Below, in pieces: positions 9,885-20,614 of a stretch of 64,000 bases of DNA. How positions within the stretch are numbered: position 1 is the stretch's first letter; each line of letters begins with the position of its first letter. The DNA is from Unio delphinus (taxonomy: Eukaryota > Mollusca > Bivalvia > Unionida > Unionidae), in assembly GCA_029339505.1 (NCBI GenBank), contig JAQISU010000343.1, forward strand, positions 868,001 through 932,000. The letters run 5' to 3'. The notes beneath the pieces were generated by a model. It searched no databases. It was not told the DNA's origin and saw only the letters and a program-made list of their open reading frames with translations. Both the position numbers and the translations under genes were made by a program.

Positions 9885-11376
9885 ATGAAATTGTCAAGTA
9901 TAAATTATGTAGCAGAACGAATAATAGAGCATTTTACAAATGCGTTGCGTGGAAACAAATTGACGGATCAAAGATGTAATAAAATTAACGAATGGGGTTT
10001 AACAGTCCGGGAGACTGGGGCTACAATTCAAAATGTTGCCGCGTTAGAAAAAATACTAAAATTCCAAAAAAACCGTAGCGACGATAACAGGAGAGGTATT
10101 ATATGAATCAAAATATAAATCGAGAGGATCTCTAATCAAAATTATTGACCATAATGCACACGCGAGGACCTCCGCACTAACAATATTCCGTGAGATAGAA
10201 CCATAAAATATCTACCCGTGGAGTTCTCGGGAGGAAACCTCCCCCAGGAGAAAATATTTCATTTTAATTTACGAGTTAAGTAAAAACTATCCTGTGTCAG
10301 TGTGGTTACTTCACAGTTTTGAAGACGAAGAGGGTAAATTCGATCAATTTGTAAGACCCAACGGCGAAATATATCGTACTGAAGCTCTTCACGACGCGAT
10401 GAGAAAACTAGCTCGTGGTTTCTCAACGGAACACGATGAACAATTACTAACAAACTGTTTTACAATTCAGTCAGTTGCAGCTCATTTCGCGAGAAAGAGA
10501 AATCTATGGAAACCAACAAGAGCTGGATTTCTCTCAGATGTCCAAGCCAGTTGTGTTGAACTCAGTCATGATGGATTATGGAATACCAAATATGAAGACA
10601 AAAGTGTCATTTCGGTTGATATAGTCGCGTGTTATCCAGGGAGTTTCCTCGGGTACGGAGAAAGCTCTGAGTATTTTAAACGATTTGGGCATCCCACACA
10701 TGAGATGACCCGTTTTGCGATTAATGGGCCGCTACCCGATTTTGATATAACCGGATTCACTCGTGTGGTATCATTTGAGACCGCTAAAGGACTTCATCCG
10801 TGTTGTTATGTTTGGTTTGGTAAACACATCTCTAAAAAAACATTGGATGCTAATAGTATTATTACGGTATGATTGATTCTAAAATACTAATATCGCTGAT
10901 TGTCAGTGAAGCAATTATATCATATCGGGCGCAGACTGAGGTATGGTTACCACAACCCGATAGTCTAGAAAGTATAATCAGCGAAAACAGAAAACAATTT
11001 CCGTCCCTCGACGAAGAATATATCGTTAGGTGGTCCAAGGAGATCTTTGAAGTTAGAAATAGACACGCAAAAGATCTCGGTAGAAGAATAATTGGTAAAT
11101 TCACCCAAGGTGGAAAAATATACAACCACAAGCAATATTCTTTGCGATTAATTATAGATGATGCTGAATACGACTTTATTATCGCAGATGCAACATCTAG
11201 ATGTATATATGTCAATCGTAAAGACGCTTTCTTGTCCGATGGAACAAAATTCGGTACAGTTGTTACTTACAACGACGAATATAATCTTCAAAATACATAC
11301 CTAAGGGCATCCATGTTGCTGGCTTATGCTTCTATCAATTTGCTATCAATGATAGATTTCCTGATATCGCGGTTAG
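9885..11376 (+). pseudogene. Family B DNA polymerase, N-terminal and palm part, cut by a Mutator-like insertion
   Basis: This is the front half of a viral DNA polymerase. ATG at 9885 opens MKLSSINYVAERIIEHFTNA. Frames change near 10075 and 10862, and there is a stop near 10205. Motif A of family B polymerases is seen at about 10615-10655 as SVDIVACYPGSF (compare D-x-x-S-L-Y-P). A motif-B-like stretch GRRIIGKFTQGGK is near 11080-11120. ASMLLAYASINLL, at about 11308-11345, fits the helix that precedes motif C. Only about 243 codons precede motif A, and I see no exonuclease motifs there, so the enzyme seems short compared with usual Polinton polymerases. The reading is cut at 11376 by the 7.76-kb insert and resumes at 19134. 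Confidence 0.75.
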
Positions 11377-11379
11377 GAA

Positions 11380-11533
11380 TAGCGGAGAACTCGCCCCATG
11401 GAGAACTCGCCCTGGGAGAACTCGCCCCATGGAGAACTCGCCCTGGGAGAACTCATCCCAGGTGTCAGGAGAAGTCGCCCCATAGTGGTTGGAGAAGTCG
11501 CCCCACTTTGCCTGGAGAAGTCGCCCCAAGGAT
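11380..11533 (+). repeat. Left terminal inverted repeat of MULE copy 1
   Basis: Alternating GGAGAACTCGCCC units (outer, with CATGGAGAAC and CTGGGAGAAC forms) give way to GGAGAAGTCGCCCC units (inner). The same series is seen inverted at 15097-15246. The outermost bases are GAATAGCGGAGAAC. Confidence 0.85.
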
Positions 11534-12879
11534 AATATATAATAATTCTGAGATTTCGCCACATGTTTGTCAAGGCTTTATTTATTGTTGTTTTTTTTTC
11601 AACTTAGTAACTTATTAAATCGATAAAATTTGCAATTTTTTAACTTAACCTACATAAGTCATCCTGAGATGACGTTATGACATTGACTTTTATAACCCGA
11701 AATCGACTGAATTGGCGCTGACCGTCAATAAGCCAAAGTGTTTTGTTATTATTTCTCTAAGTGAACAATTTAATCTGATTTTTCATTGAGATTTGCTAAC
11801 TATTAACAAATGATAATTAAACTAAATTTTAAAAAAAAACAACAAACCATTATTGATGCCTATGCGGTCGCTATCGCAATAATCATCATTACTAATGCGC
11901 AGAAATCGGACGGTTTCTGAAAGATCAGTTGTACTACATCATTTAGTTTATTTCTTCTTCTTTGTCAGTGTTTGTAATTTTATTATTTCTCAATAATAAC
12001 ACACTATTTCAATCTAAAAGAGAACTTTAAAAACTAATTCGCTACTAAATTACGATTGTAAAATAAACAAGATTACATTATTTATTAATATATAATAACA
12101 CAATGATCACGCGTACTAGACCAAAATTTACTAATGAGGCACAAATCAATGTCGTCGACTCGTTAACTCATTATATACGTTTCTTTCCTTAATGCATACA
12201 TTTTTGCTGTATCAAACAATATACGTCTATCATTCCAAAAAGGTACTGATACATAGGTAACCCTTTTTATGCACAGCGGTGGTTTTTTGTGTGTGTGGAA
12301 AACAAAGGGTTTTGTGAGTATAAAAGGCGCTGAAAATTAACTTGTACGTTTATTATAAATAATACAGCCAAATAAATGGTTATTGTTGATGCATATAATT
12401 TTTTTAATATGGATAACTTACGTTACTTTGTCCTAATAATAGGAAATCAAAATGATAGGATTGAATAAACCCATCTGAAATATAATCATGTATCATATGT
12501 CTGAAAATTAAATCTTGATAAATCTGTCAAGTAATATTTCGACTAATTTTAGCATAAATAATGCTTAATAATATGCATGTTACCGATACATACGTGACAA
12601 AGATATACCACACTACGGAACACTTGATGATAGCCGGCCAAGTTAGCATGACAAAAGGTGTCATGCCGCCATATTTCATTTCTCACTATAAAAGAAAAAC
12701 ATCAAGTACAACGAGGACAAGCCACTAAAGTTATATTATATTCATTGTACTAAACACCACATATACGTAAGGGGGATTTAAATTAAAAAAATTGAATGAC
12801 ACGTTTTTATTGGACATTGAATCAGTGATTCATATAACATTCTTACCATTACGTTTGCATGACAAACAATAAAATATAA

Positions 12880-13371
12880 TTAGTATACAGGTGCAGCATA
12901 TAATCTGGCACATTTAGTAAGCAATGCATTAACACTTAGTTCATCGTTTTGGAACATATCCCACAAATGAAAGATTCTTCCTTGTTTTTCTTTAGTTTTT
13001 TGGGTCTGTCTTCTTTTTAGCTTCCCTTCCGAAACCATCTTCAGTTGACTAAGAAGAGCGTTTGCCTCCTTGTATAGAAGAGTCACTACCAGATACAGTG
13101 ACAGCTTCGATTTCATTGCACGGCGATTTAAGCGGTTATGCCAACCTTCAACGTCGTTGTTAGTTCTAATTGCCCTCTGGAATACTGATCATGTTGCTGG
13201 AAGCCATGTTGGATTTGTTATCCATGTGTTTTCAACATACTCCATCAGTTGTAATAACTGTTCAGTAATGGCCTTTTCCTTCATTTTGTAAAATGTATGG
13301 TTGATCAGTTCTTCAGCAAGGAATGGCAAGGCTAAGACTTTTCGAATGAATTTATATACTCCATCTTTCAT
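12880..13371 (-). pseudogene. MULE transposase C-terminal fragment, copy 1
   Basis: A minus-strand frame of about 163 codons with a single in-frame stop. It reads MKDGVYKFIRKVLALPFLAE, NTWITNPTWLPAT, then TGA at about 13186, then SVFQRAIRTNNDVEGWHNRL. It goes on to a lysine-rich region (KLKRRQTQKTKEKQGR). The motif RTNNDVEGWHNRLN is characteristic of the C-terminal part of MULE-domain transposases in invertebrates. The stop falls where a tryptophan codon (TGG) would fit. The catalytic DDE core is missing, so the element is non-autonomous. The same stop is present in copy 2, so it is older than the duplication. Confidence 0.8.
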
Positions 13372-13389
13372 GTTGTAGTCAGACTGAAA

Positions 13390-14880
13390 TATTGCAAGGA
13401 AATATATATAAAATGTGTGTGTGTGTGTTTGAAAGAAACGGAGAACTTATTTTATTATATGAAAAATGAGGATCTCTATAATTTCATATATGGAAGCGAT
13501 GATTATTCAATGTAGTGTCTCTTATATTTGCACATCGAGTGCACCGGTGTATGTTACATTTAGATGACGAAAATGTTCTTTTTTCTTTTTCTTTTCTGTC
13601 TGTTTAGTACTAATAAAAAAAATCTTGCAAATTCTTGGATCTTCTTTCAGCGATAATTGATTTATTTTTGTAAAGTGTTTTTACGCTGGTAAATTGATAA
13701 ATTTATTTGATAAATTTAGGAGACTAAAAGTTATTAATTATACGACGTAGATTAGATAATGAAGGATTCGATTGTATTATGAAAGGAATTTCATCTCTCT
13801 CTCTCTATTGTACATACTGCTTTGTTTAAAGCCAAATGTTGAGTAATATTACGGGCTTTGTTCAGCGCAGAATCAATTATATGTGTAATATAATTTCTGT
13901 TTTGTAAATGTTTGGAATTTATTCAACGAATTTTGTAATGGACAATCATCTGAAATAATACGTTGGTTTATTTTCGACTGGCTATGCGGTATACCGTTTT
14001 TACATGACATGGGATGACATGAAGAATATTCTACATATTGGTGGATTTTAATTTCCTTGGTATGAATATTTGCAGAGATAGTGTTATCAATATTTTATAT
14101 CACATTTACATCTGAAAATGAAACATGCGTACTAGATGCAGTATAAGTAAAATTTATTGTCGGGTAAAATTGATTTAGGCGATCAACTAAATTTTACATT
14201 TCTGCTGTTGACTGCTTCCAGATATAAATATGTCATCGAAAAATCTGAACCAAAAAGATGAATTAAACTTTTCGTTTTGAAGAAAGTCCTTTTCAAATTT
14301 ACCCATGAAAGGAAAGTGTATGAAGGAGCCATATTAATACACATTACCGTACCCATTATGTATATGTATTTCGTATTATTACATTGAAAATAATTATTTT
14401 CCAACATAAGTTTTAATATTATAAAATATCTTCACAAGATAGTGGGCTATTATTAGGATTGTAATCAAGAAAATTTGAACACGCTTCAATACCAACTGCA
14501 TGCGGAAATTTGATATATAGTGATGTTACATCTAATAATACCAGGATTGAAATCCTATATGTGGAATAGACTCCAACTTTTTAATGAAAGTTGTTGTATC
14601 ATTATGAGTTTTGGGAAACATCTAGAATTGAAGTGTACGCATGTTAAGAGAGAAAGTATCAAATTCCTCATATACGGAATTATTTATTTTACCATCTCAT
14701 TAATGCATGTTGATTTTTTAAAATTTAATTTCCATTGACGGATCTTCGACAATATGTTTGTAGTAGTTTACATCATTTAATTATTGTTCAACTTTTTGAA
14801 AATAATCTTGTTGATTCATAATAATATTAGTGTTTGACTAATCATCATTTGTAATCACTATACTGTCGTCAGTCATTACA
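13390..14880 (-). pseudogene. Penelope-like reverse transcriptase remnant, copy 1
   Basis: Minus-strand translation over several frames shows, in order: FIKKLESIPHIGFQSWYY, DVTSLYIKFPHAVGIEA (near 14520), MGTVMCINMAPSYTF (14183-14407 frame), HVSFSDVNV, IHQYVEYSSCHPM, IISDDCPLQNSL and KCNIHRCTRCANIRDT. This order (DVTSLY-NIPH, GTxMxxxMAPSY, thumb, then a cysteine-rich stretch ahead of the GIY-YIG region) fits Penelope-like elements. There are many stops and frameshifts, and the YxDD catalytic motif is not intact. The remnant lies directly behind the MULE transposase fragment, with the same orientation. Confidence 0.75.
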
Positions 14881-15096
14881 AGTTACCGATAAATCATCGA
14901 AGTGTCTATTCCCAAACATAGCACATAACAAGCACTTCAATATCAACACTATACTGTCGTCATTCATTATATTATATACAAACTGAATTTCGTCTTAGAA
15001 ATATTACTATAATATTGTTTTTTTGTGATCGAGTTTAAATAAAAATCTAAATATGAATCACGTAAAAGATGTTTTAATTCTGCTATTAAAAGGTTA

Positions 15097-15246
15097 TCTG
15101 GGATATGGGGCGACTTCTCCATACGAAGTGGGGCGACTTCTCCAACCACTCTGGGGCGACTTCTCCTGATACGCTGGGGCGAGTTCTCCCAGGGCGAGTT
15201 CTCCATGGGGCGAGTTCTCCCAGGGCGAGTTCTCCATGGGGCGAGT
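15097..15246 (-). repeat. Right terminal inverted repeat of MULE copy 1
   Basis: Reverse complement of the left end: inner GGGGCGACTTCTCC units followed by outer GGGCGAGTTCTCC units. It ends in TCTGCT just before copy 2 starts at 15252, and lacks the normal outermost CCGCATACCC seen at 19124-19133, so the inner junction is not a clean pair of intact ends. Confidence 0.85.
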
Positions 15247-15254
15247 CTGCTGAA

Positions 15255-15408
15255 TAGCGGAGAACTCGCCCCATGGAGAACTCGCCCTGGGAGAACTCGC
15301 CCCATGGAGAACTCGCCCTGGGAGAACTCATCCCAGGTGTCAGGAGAAGTCGCCCCATAGTGGTTGGAGAAGTCGCCCCACTTTGCCTGGAGAAGTCGCC
15401 CCAAGGAT
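15255..15408 (+). repeat. Left terminal inverted repeat of MULE copy 2
   Basis: Same sub-repeat series as at 11380-11533. Confidence 0.85.
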
Positions 15409-16754
15409 AATATATAATAATTCTGAGATTTCGCCACATGTTTGTCAAGGCTTTATTTATTGTTGTTTTTTTTTCAACTTAGTAACTTATTAAATCGATA
15501 AAATTTGCAATTTTTTAACTTAACCTACATAAGTCATCCTGAGATGACGTTATGACATTGACTTTTATAACCCGAAATCGACTGAATTGGCGCTGACCGT
15601 CAATAAGCCAAAGTGTTATGTTATTATTTCTCTAAGTGAACAATTTAATCTGATTTTTCATTGAGATTTGCTAACTATTAACAAATGATAATTAAACTAA
15701 ATTTTAAAAAAAAACAACAAACCATTATTGATGCCTATGCGGTCGCTATCGCAATAATCATCATTACTAATGCGCAGAAATCGGACGGTTTCTGAAAGAT
15801 CAGTTGTACTACATCATTTAGTTTATTTCTTCTTCTTTGTCAGTGTTTGTAATTTTATTATTTCTCAATAATAACACACTATTTCAATCTAAAAGAGAAC
15901 TTTAAAAACTAATTCGCTACTAAATTACGATTGTAAAATAAACAAGATTACATTATTTATTAATATATAATAACACAATGATCACGCGTACTAGACCAAA
16001 ATTTACTAATGAGGCACAAATCAATGTCGTCGACTCGTTAACTCATTATATACGTTTCTTTCCTTAATGCATACATTTTTGCTGTATCAAACAATATACG
16101 TCTATCATTCCAAAAAGGTACTGATACATAGGTAACCCTTTTTATGCACAGCGGTGGTTTTTTGTGTGTGTGGAAAACAAAGGGTTTTGTGAGTATAAAA
16201 GGCGCTGAAAATTAACTTGTACGTTTATTATAAATAATACAGCCAAATAAATGGTTATTGTTGATGCATATAATTTTTTTAATATGGATAACTTACGTTA
16301 CTTTGTCCTAATAATAGGAAATCAAAATGATAGGATTGAATAAACCCATCTGAAATATAATCATGTATCATATGTCTGAAAATTAAATCTTGATAAATCT
16401 GTCAAGTAATATTTCGACTAATTTTAGCATAAATAATGCTTAATAATATGCATGTTACCGATACATACGTGACAAAGATATACCACACTACGGAACACTT
16501 GATGATAGCCGGCCAAGTTAGCATGACAAAAGGTGTCATGCCGCCATATTTCATTTCTCACTATAAAAGAAAAACATCAAGTACAACGAGGACAAGCCAC
16601 TAAAGTTATATTATATTCATTGTACTAAACACCACATATACGTAAGGGGGATTTAAATTAAAAAAATTGAATGACACGTTTTTATTGGACATTGAATCAG
16701 TGATTCATATAACATTCTTACCATTACGTTTGCATGACAAACAATAAAATATAA

Positions 16755-17246
16755 TTAGTATACAGGTGCAGCATATAATCTGGCACATTTAGTAAGCAAT
16801 GCATTAACACTTAGTTCATCGTTTTGGAACATATCCCACAAATGAAAGATTCTTCCTTGTTTTTCTTTAGTTTTTTGGGTCTGTCTTCTTTTTAGCTTCC
16901 CTTCCGAAACCATCTTCAGTTGACTAAGAAGAGCGTTTGCCTCCTTGTATAGAAGAGTCACTACCAGATACAGTGACAGCTTCGATTTCATTGCACGGCG
17001 ATTTAAGCGGTTATGCCAACCTTCAACGTCGTTGTTAGTTCTAATTGCCCTCTGGAATACTGATCATGTTGCTGGAAGCCATGTTGGATTTGTTATCCAT
17101 GTGTTTTCAACATACTCCATCAGTTGTAATAACTGTTCAGTAATGGCCTTTTCCTTCATTTTGTAAAATGTATGGTTGATCAGTTCTTCAGCAAGGAATG
17201 GCAAGGCTAAGACTTTTCGAATGAATTTATATACTCCATCTTTCAT
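16755..17246 (-). pseudogene. MULE transposase C-terminal fragment, copy 2
   Basis: Same protein fragment as at 12880-13371, with the same TGA stop ahead of SVFQRAIRTNNDVEGWHNRL. Both partial frames are identical in the two copies. Confidence 0.8.
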
Positions 17247-17264
17247 GTTGTAGTCAGACTGAAA

Positions 17265-18755
17265 TATTGCAAGGAAATATATATAAAATGTGTGTGTGTG
17301 TGTTTGAAAGAAACGGAGAACTTATTTTATTATATGAAAAATGAGGATCTCTATAATTTCATATATGGAAGCGATGATTATTCAATGTAGTGTCTCTTAT
17401 ATTTGCACATCGAGTGCACCGGTGTATGTTACATTTAGATGACGAAAATGTTCTTTTTTCTTTTTCTTTTCTGTCTGTTTAGTACTAATAAAAAAAATCT
17501 TGCAAATTCTTGGATCTTCTTTCAGCGATAATTGATTTATTTTTGTAAAGTGTTTTTACGCTGGTAAATTGATAAATTTATTTGATAAATTTAGGAGACT
17601 AAAAGTTATTAATTATACGACGTAGATTAGATAATGAAGGATTCGATTGTATTATGAAAGGAATTTCATCTCTCTCTCTCTATTGTACATACTGCTTTGT
17701 TTAAAGCCAAATGTTGAGTAATATTACGGGCTTTGTTCAGCGCAGAATCAATTATATGTGTAATATAATTTCTGTTTTGTAAATGTTTGGAATTTATTCA
17801 ACGAATTTTGTAATGGACAATCATCTGAAATAATACGTTGGTTTATTTTCGACTGGCTATGCGGTATACCGTTTTTACATGACATGGGATGACATGAAGA
17901 ATATTCTACATATTGGTGGATTTTAATTTCCTTGGTATGAATATTTGCAGAGATAGTGTTATCAATATTTTATATCACATTTACATCTGAAAATGAAACA
18001 TGCGTACTAGATGCAGTATAAGTAAAATTTATTGTCGGGTAAAATTGATTTAGGCGATCAACTAAATTTTACATTTCTGCTGTTGACTGCTTCCAGATAT
18101 AAATATGTCATCGAAAAATCTGAACCAAAAAGATGAATTAAACTTTTCGTTTTGAAGAAAGTCCTTTTCAAATTTACCCATGAAAGGAAAGTGTATGAAG
18201 GAGCCATATTAATACACATTACCGTACCCATTATGTATATGTATTTCGTATTATTACATTGAAAATAATTATTTTCCAACATAAGTTTTAATATTATAAA
18301 ATATCTTCACAAGATAGTGGGCTATTATTAGGATTGTAATCAAGAAAATTTGAACACGCTTCAATACCAACTGCATGCGGAAATTTGATATATAGTGATG
18401 TTACATCTAATAATACCAGGATTGAAATCCTATATGTGGAATAGACTCCAACTTTTTAATGAAAGTTGTTGTATCATTATGAGTTTTGGGAAACATCTAG
18501 AATTGAAGTGTACGCATGTTAAGAGAGAAAGTATCAAATTCCTCATATACGGAATTATTTATTTTACCATCTCATTAATGCATGTTGATTTTTTAAAATT
18601 TAATTTCCATTGACGGATCTTCGACAATATGTTTGTAGTAGTTTACATCATTTAATTATTGTTCAACTTTTTGAAAATAATCTTGTTGATTCATAATAAT
18701 ATTAGTGTTTGACTAATCATCATTTGTAATCACTATACTGTCGTCAGTCATTACA
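17265..18755 (-). pseudogene. Penelope-like reverse transcriptase remnant, copy 2
   Basis: Same remnant as at 13390-14880, offset by 3875 bp, with the same breaks. Confidence 0.75.
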
Positions 18756-18971
18756 AGTTACCGATAAATCATCGAAGTGTCTATTCCCAAACATAGCACA
18801 TAACAAGCACTTCAATATCAACACTATACTGTCGTCATTCATTATATTATATACAAACTGAATTTCGTCTTAGAAATATTACTATAATATTGTTTTTTTG
18901 TGATCGAGTTTAAATAAAAATCTAAATATGAATCACGTAAAAGATGTTTTAATTCTGCTATTAAAAGGTTA

Positions 18972-19133
18972 TCTGGGATATGGGGCGACTTCTCCATACG
19001 AAGTGGGGCGACTTCTCCAACCACTCTGGGGCGACTTCTCCTGATACGCTGGGGCGAGTTCTCCCAGGGCGAGTTCTCCATGGGGCGAGTTCTCCCAGGG
19101 CGAGTTCTCCATGGGGCGAGTTCTCCGCATACC
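18972..19133 (-). repeat. Right terminal inverted repeat of MULE copy 2
   Basis: Inner GGGGCGACTTCTCC units then outer GGGCGAGTTCTCC units, closing with CCGCATACCC directly before CGCGGTTAG (19134-19142). Read inverted, the end is GGGTATGCGGAGAACTCGCC, against GAATAGCGGAGAACTCGCC at the left end. Confidence 0.85.
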
Positions 19134-19375
19134 CGCGGTTAGAGTCGCCAGTGATTCATTTTTTATATAGATGTAAAACACAGCGAAGCAGTGGCCGAAT
19201 TTAAAAATTCCGACGAGAGCTGGGGGTCATGGAGAATTAAAAAGGAAAAAAACGCATGATTATTCTAAATCAGCAGATGTTACAATTGAAAACAATTACT
19301 TGACCAATAATCAAATATCAGAACTATCTAATGCACCTTCGATATCCGATCCAATATGTAGATATAAAAGCAGTT
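19134..19375 (+). pseudogene. DNA polymerase motif C region, fused toward the helicase
   Basis: Directly after the target duplication one frame reads VRVASDSFF, which fits motif C of family B polymerases (D-T-D-S position, here A-S-D-S). A frameshift in the T-run near 19160 leads to IDVKHSEAVAEF and ESWGSWRIKKEK. A further shift leads to ADVTIENNYLTNNQISELS, SDPICRYKSSYLNG and straight into the helicase P-loop. No start signal separates polymerase and helicase, so the ancestor was most likely one long frame. Confidence 0.65.
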
Positions 19376-20406
19376 ACCTAAATGGCTGTGGTGGGTCAGG
19401 GAACACGACTCGTGTGATTGAATTATTTCGAGGGTAATCAATCATGATTGTGCAAACACCACACACACAGACTTGCAAGAGAGATGAAACAGCGGCGGAT
19501 TAATGCTTACACTTATCACAGCTTCTTTCGATGGAAAGGTGATGAATGGACTCTTGATCGAATGGGCGTGAAATATATTCCTGAAATCATCATTTGGGAT
19601 GAGATATGCACAGTGTCGTTAGATGTATTACAAAAGTTTCTCGATTGGCTATTGCTAGCGAATACAAAAGTGATAATGTGTGGCGATCATGGCCAACCAC
19701 CACCATTTGTCGGTTTGTCTCCACATAATTGGTTGAAGAATTTTGTAGACTATTATGAAGAAATTAATACCGATCATAGATCACTTGATCCAGAATTATG
19801 TGATTTTAAGAAACTAATCAGATTACAACCGGATAGAATCCAGTGTGAAATAGCTCGTGAAATAATTTCAGAAACCTCATTAAATGATTTCTAGGAAGCG
19901 TGGAGACCAAACGATTTGATAGTGGCAAGTAGAAAGATAGAGATACACTTCAGATGAAGTTATTTAACACGCATAAAGAAATATTTGCAACACTTCCAGT
20001 ACCGCTGTGTTATAGACCTTCGGATTCACGAAGACAAAATATCGAAGTTGATATTCCCGGACGGACTGATAAGCAGATTCTCGTGTTAAATGATATTGTG
20101 CTGGTTGATATCGGTGTTGTCGAAGATGCATTGCGTGCTGATAAATCCCCATGGAAGCTAGGATACTCAGCGACGATACATTCTTCGCAGGGGTTGAATA
20201 TATCCGATACGATTATTTGGATCATAGATGATCTCATGGAGTGGTCAAATCTAGTTTACTTAACAGTTTCCAGAGTACAAAGAATAAATCAACATCGAAG
20301 AGTTGTTTTAGATGCTAATGACACCAGAATCAGTGATATTGTCAACTATGACATAATCAGGGAAAAAAACTCACTGGTTATAAACAACAGGACAAAAAAA
20401 AAATAA
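19376..20406 (+). pseudogene. SF1 (Pif1/RecD-like) DNA helicase, P-loop lysine lost
   Basis: The P-loop is at about 19381-19410 as NGCGGSGNTTR; the lysine of G-x-G-K-T is an asparagine (AAC). A frameshift near 19435 leads to the frame at 19448-19894: THRLAREM, AYTYHSFFRW, then IIIWDE (motif II) at about 19588 and VIMCGDHGQPPP (motif III, G-D-x-x-Q). The second frame (19954-20406) carries YSATIHSSQGLN (motif V) and VYLTVSRVQRIN (motif VI), typical of SF1 helicases. The frame closes in a run of ten A's (20394-20403) with KKK-stop. Shifting the frame across that run leads straight into the HNH domain. Enzyme activity is not expected, given the P-loop change and the breaks. Confidence 0.8.
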
Positions 20407-20614
20407 CAGAAAATTTGACATTGATGCTGAATTTATAATTACACTAAAACAACAGAATAATCGCTGCGTGAGTTGTAATTGTATAATGCGTTGGTGTTGG
20501 TCAATAAAGACCCCCGCCAATTTATCGCAGAGAATAGATAGCAGCCTTGGTCATATCAGAGATAATGTGATGTTGACTTGTCTTGAGTGTAAGAGACGCA
20601 GAGGCGCTAGTTAA
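20393..20614 (+). pseudogene. HNH / endonuclease VII-like domain fused to the helicase
   Basis: In the frame one shift away from the helicase, FDIDAEFIITLKQQNNRCVS continues through CVSCNCIM, RIDSSLGHIRDNVML and CLECKRRRGAS to TAA (20612-20614). Two CxxC pairs and R-I-D-x-x-L-G-H match the zinc-coordinated endonuclease VII/HNH fold. The frame has no start of its own and joins the helicase across the A-run, so it was probably its C-terminal domain. Its stop overlaps the convergent integrase end by 8 bp. Confidence 0.7.

Larger units (their letters stand above)
11377..15251. mobile_element. Mutator-like element (MULE), copy 1 of a tandem pair
   Basis: The 3875-bp unit has long inverted ends made of GGAGAACTCGCCC and GGAGAAGTCGCCCC sub-repeats, and holds a MULE transposase remnant (12880-13371) and a Penelope-like reverse-transcriptase remnant (13390-14880), both on the minus strand. 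A 9-bp target duplication CGCGGTTAG flanks the pair (11368-11376 and 19134-19142), the length typical of Mutator elements. Copy 2 begins exactly 3875 bp later. About 12100-12870 and 11640-12100 hold no gene I recognise. Confidence 0.8.
15252..19133. mobile_element. Mutator-like element, copy 2 of the tandem pair
   Basis: Near-identical repeat of copy 1 at an offset of 3875 bp. I noticed only isolated differences, such as T to A at about 15619 compared with 11744. Its right end has GAGTTCTCCGCATACCC and then the second copy of the 9-bp target duplication. High identity means a recent duplication, or an assembly artefact. Confidence 0.8.

Noticed and set aside
14520..14738. Plus-strand 72-codon frame within the MULE
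   Set aside because: It lies opposite the Penelope-like reverse-transcriptase remnant, which has clear motifs on the minus strand.
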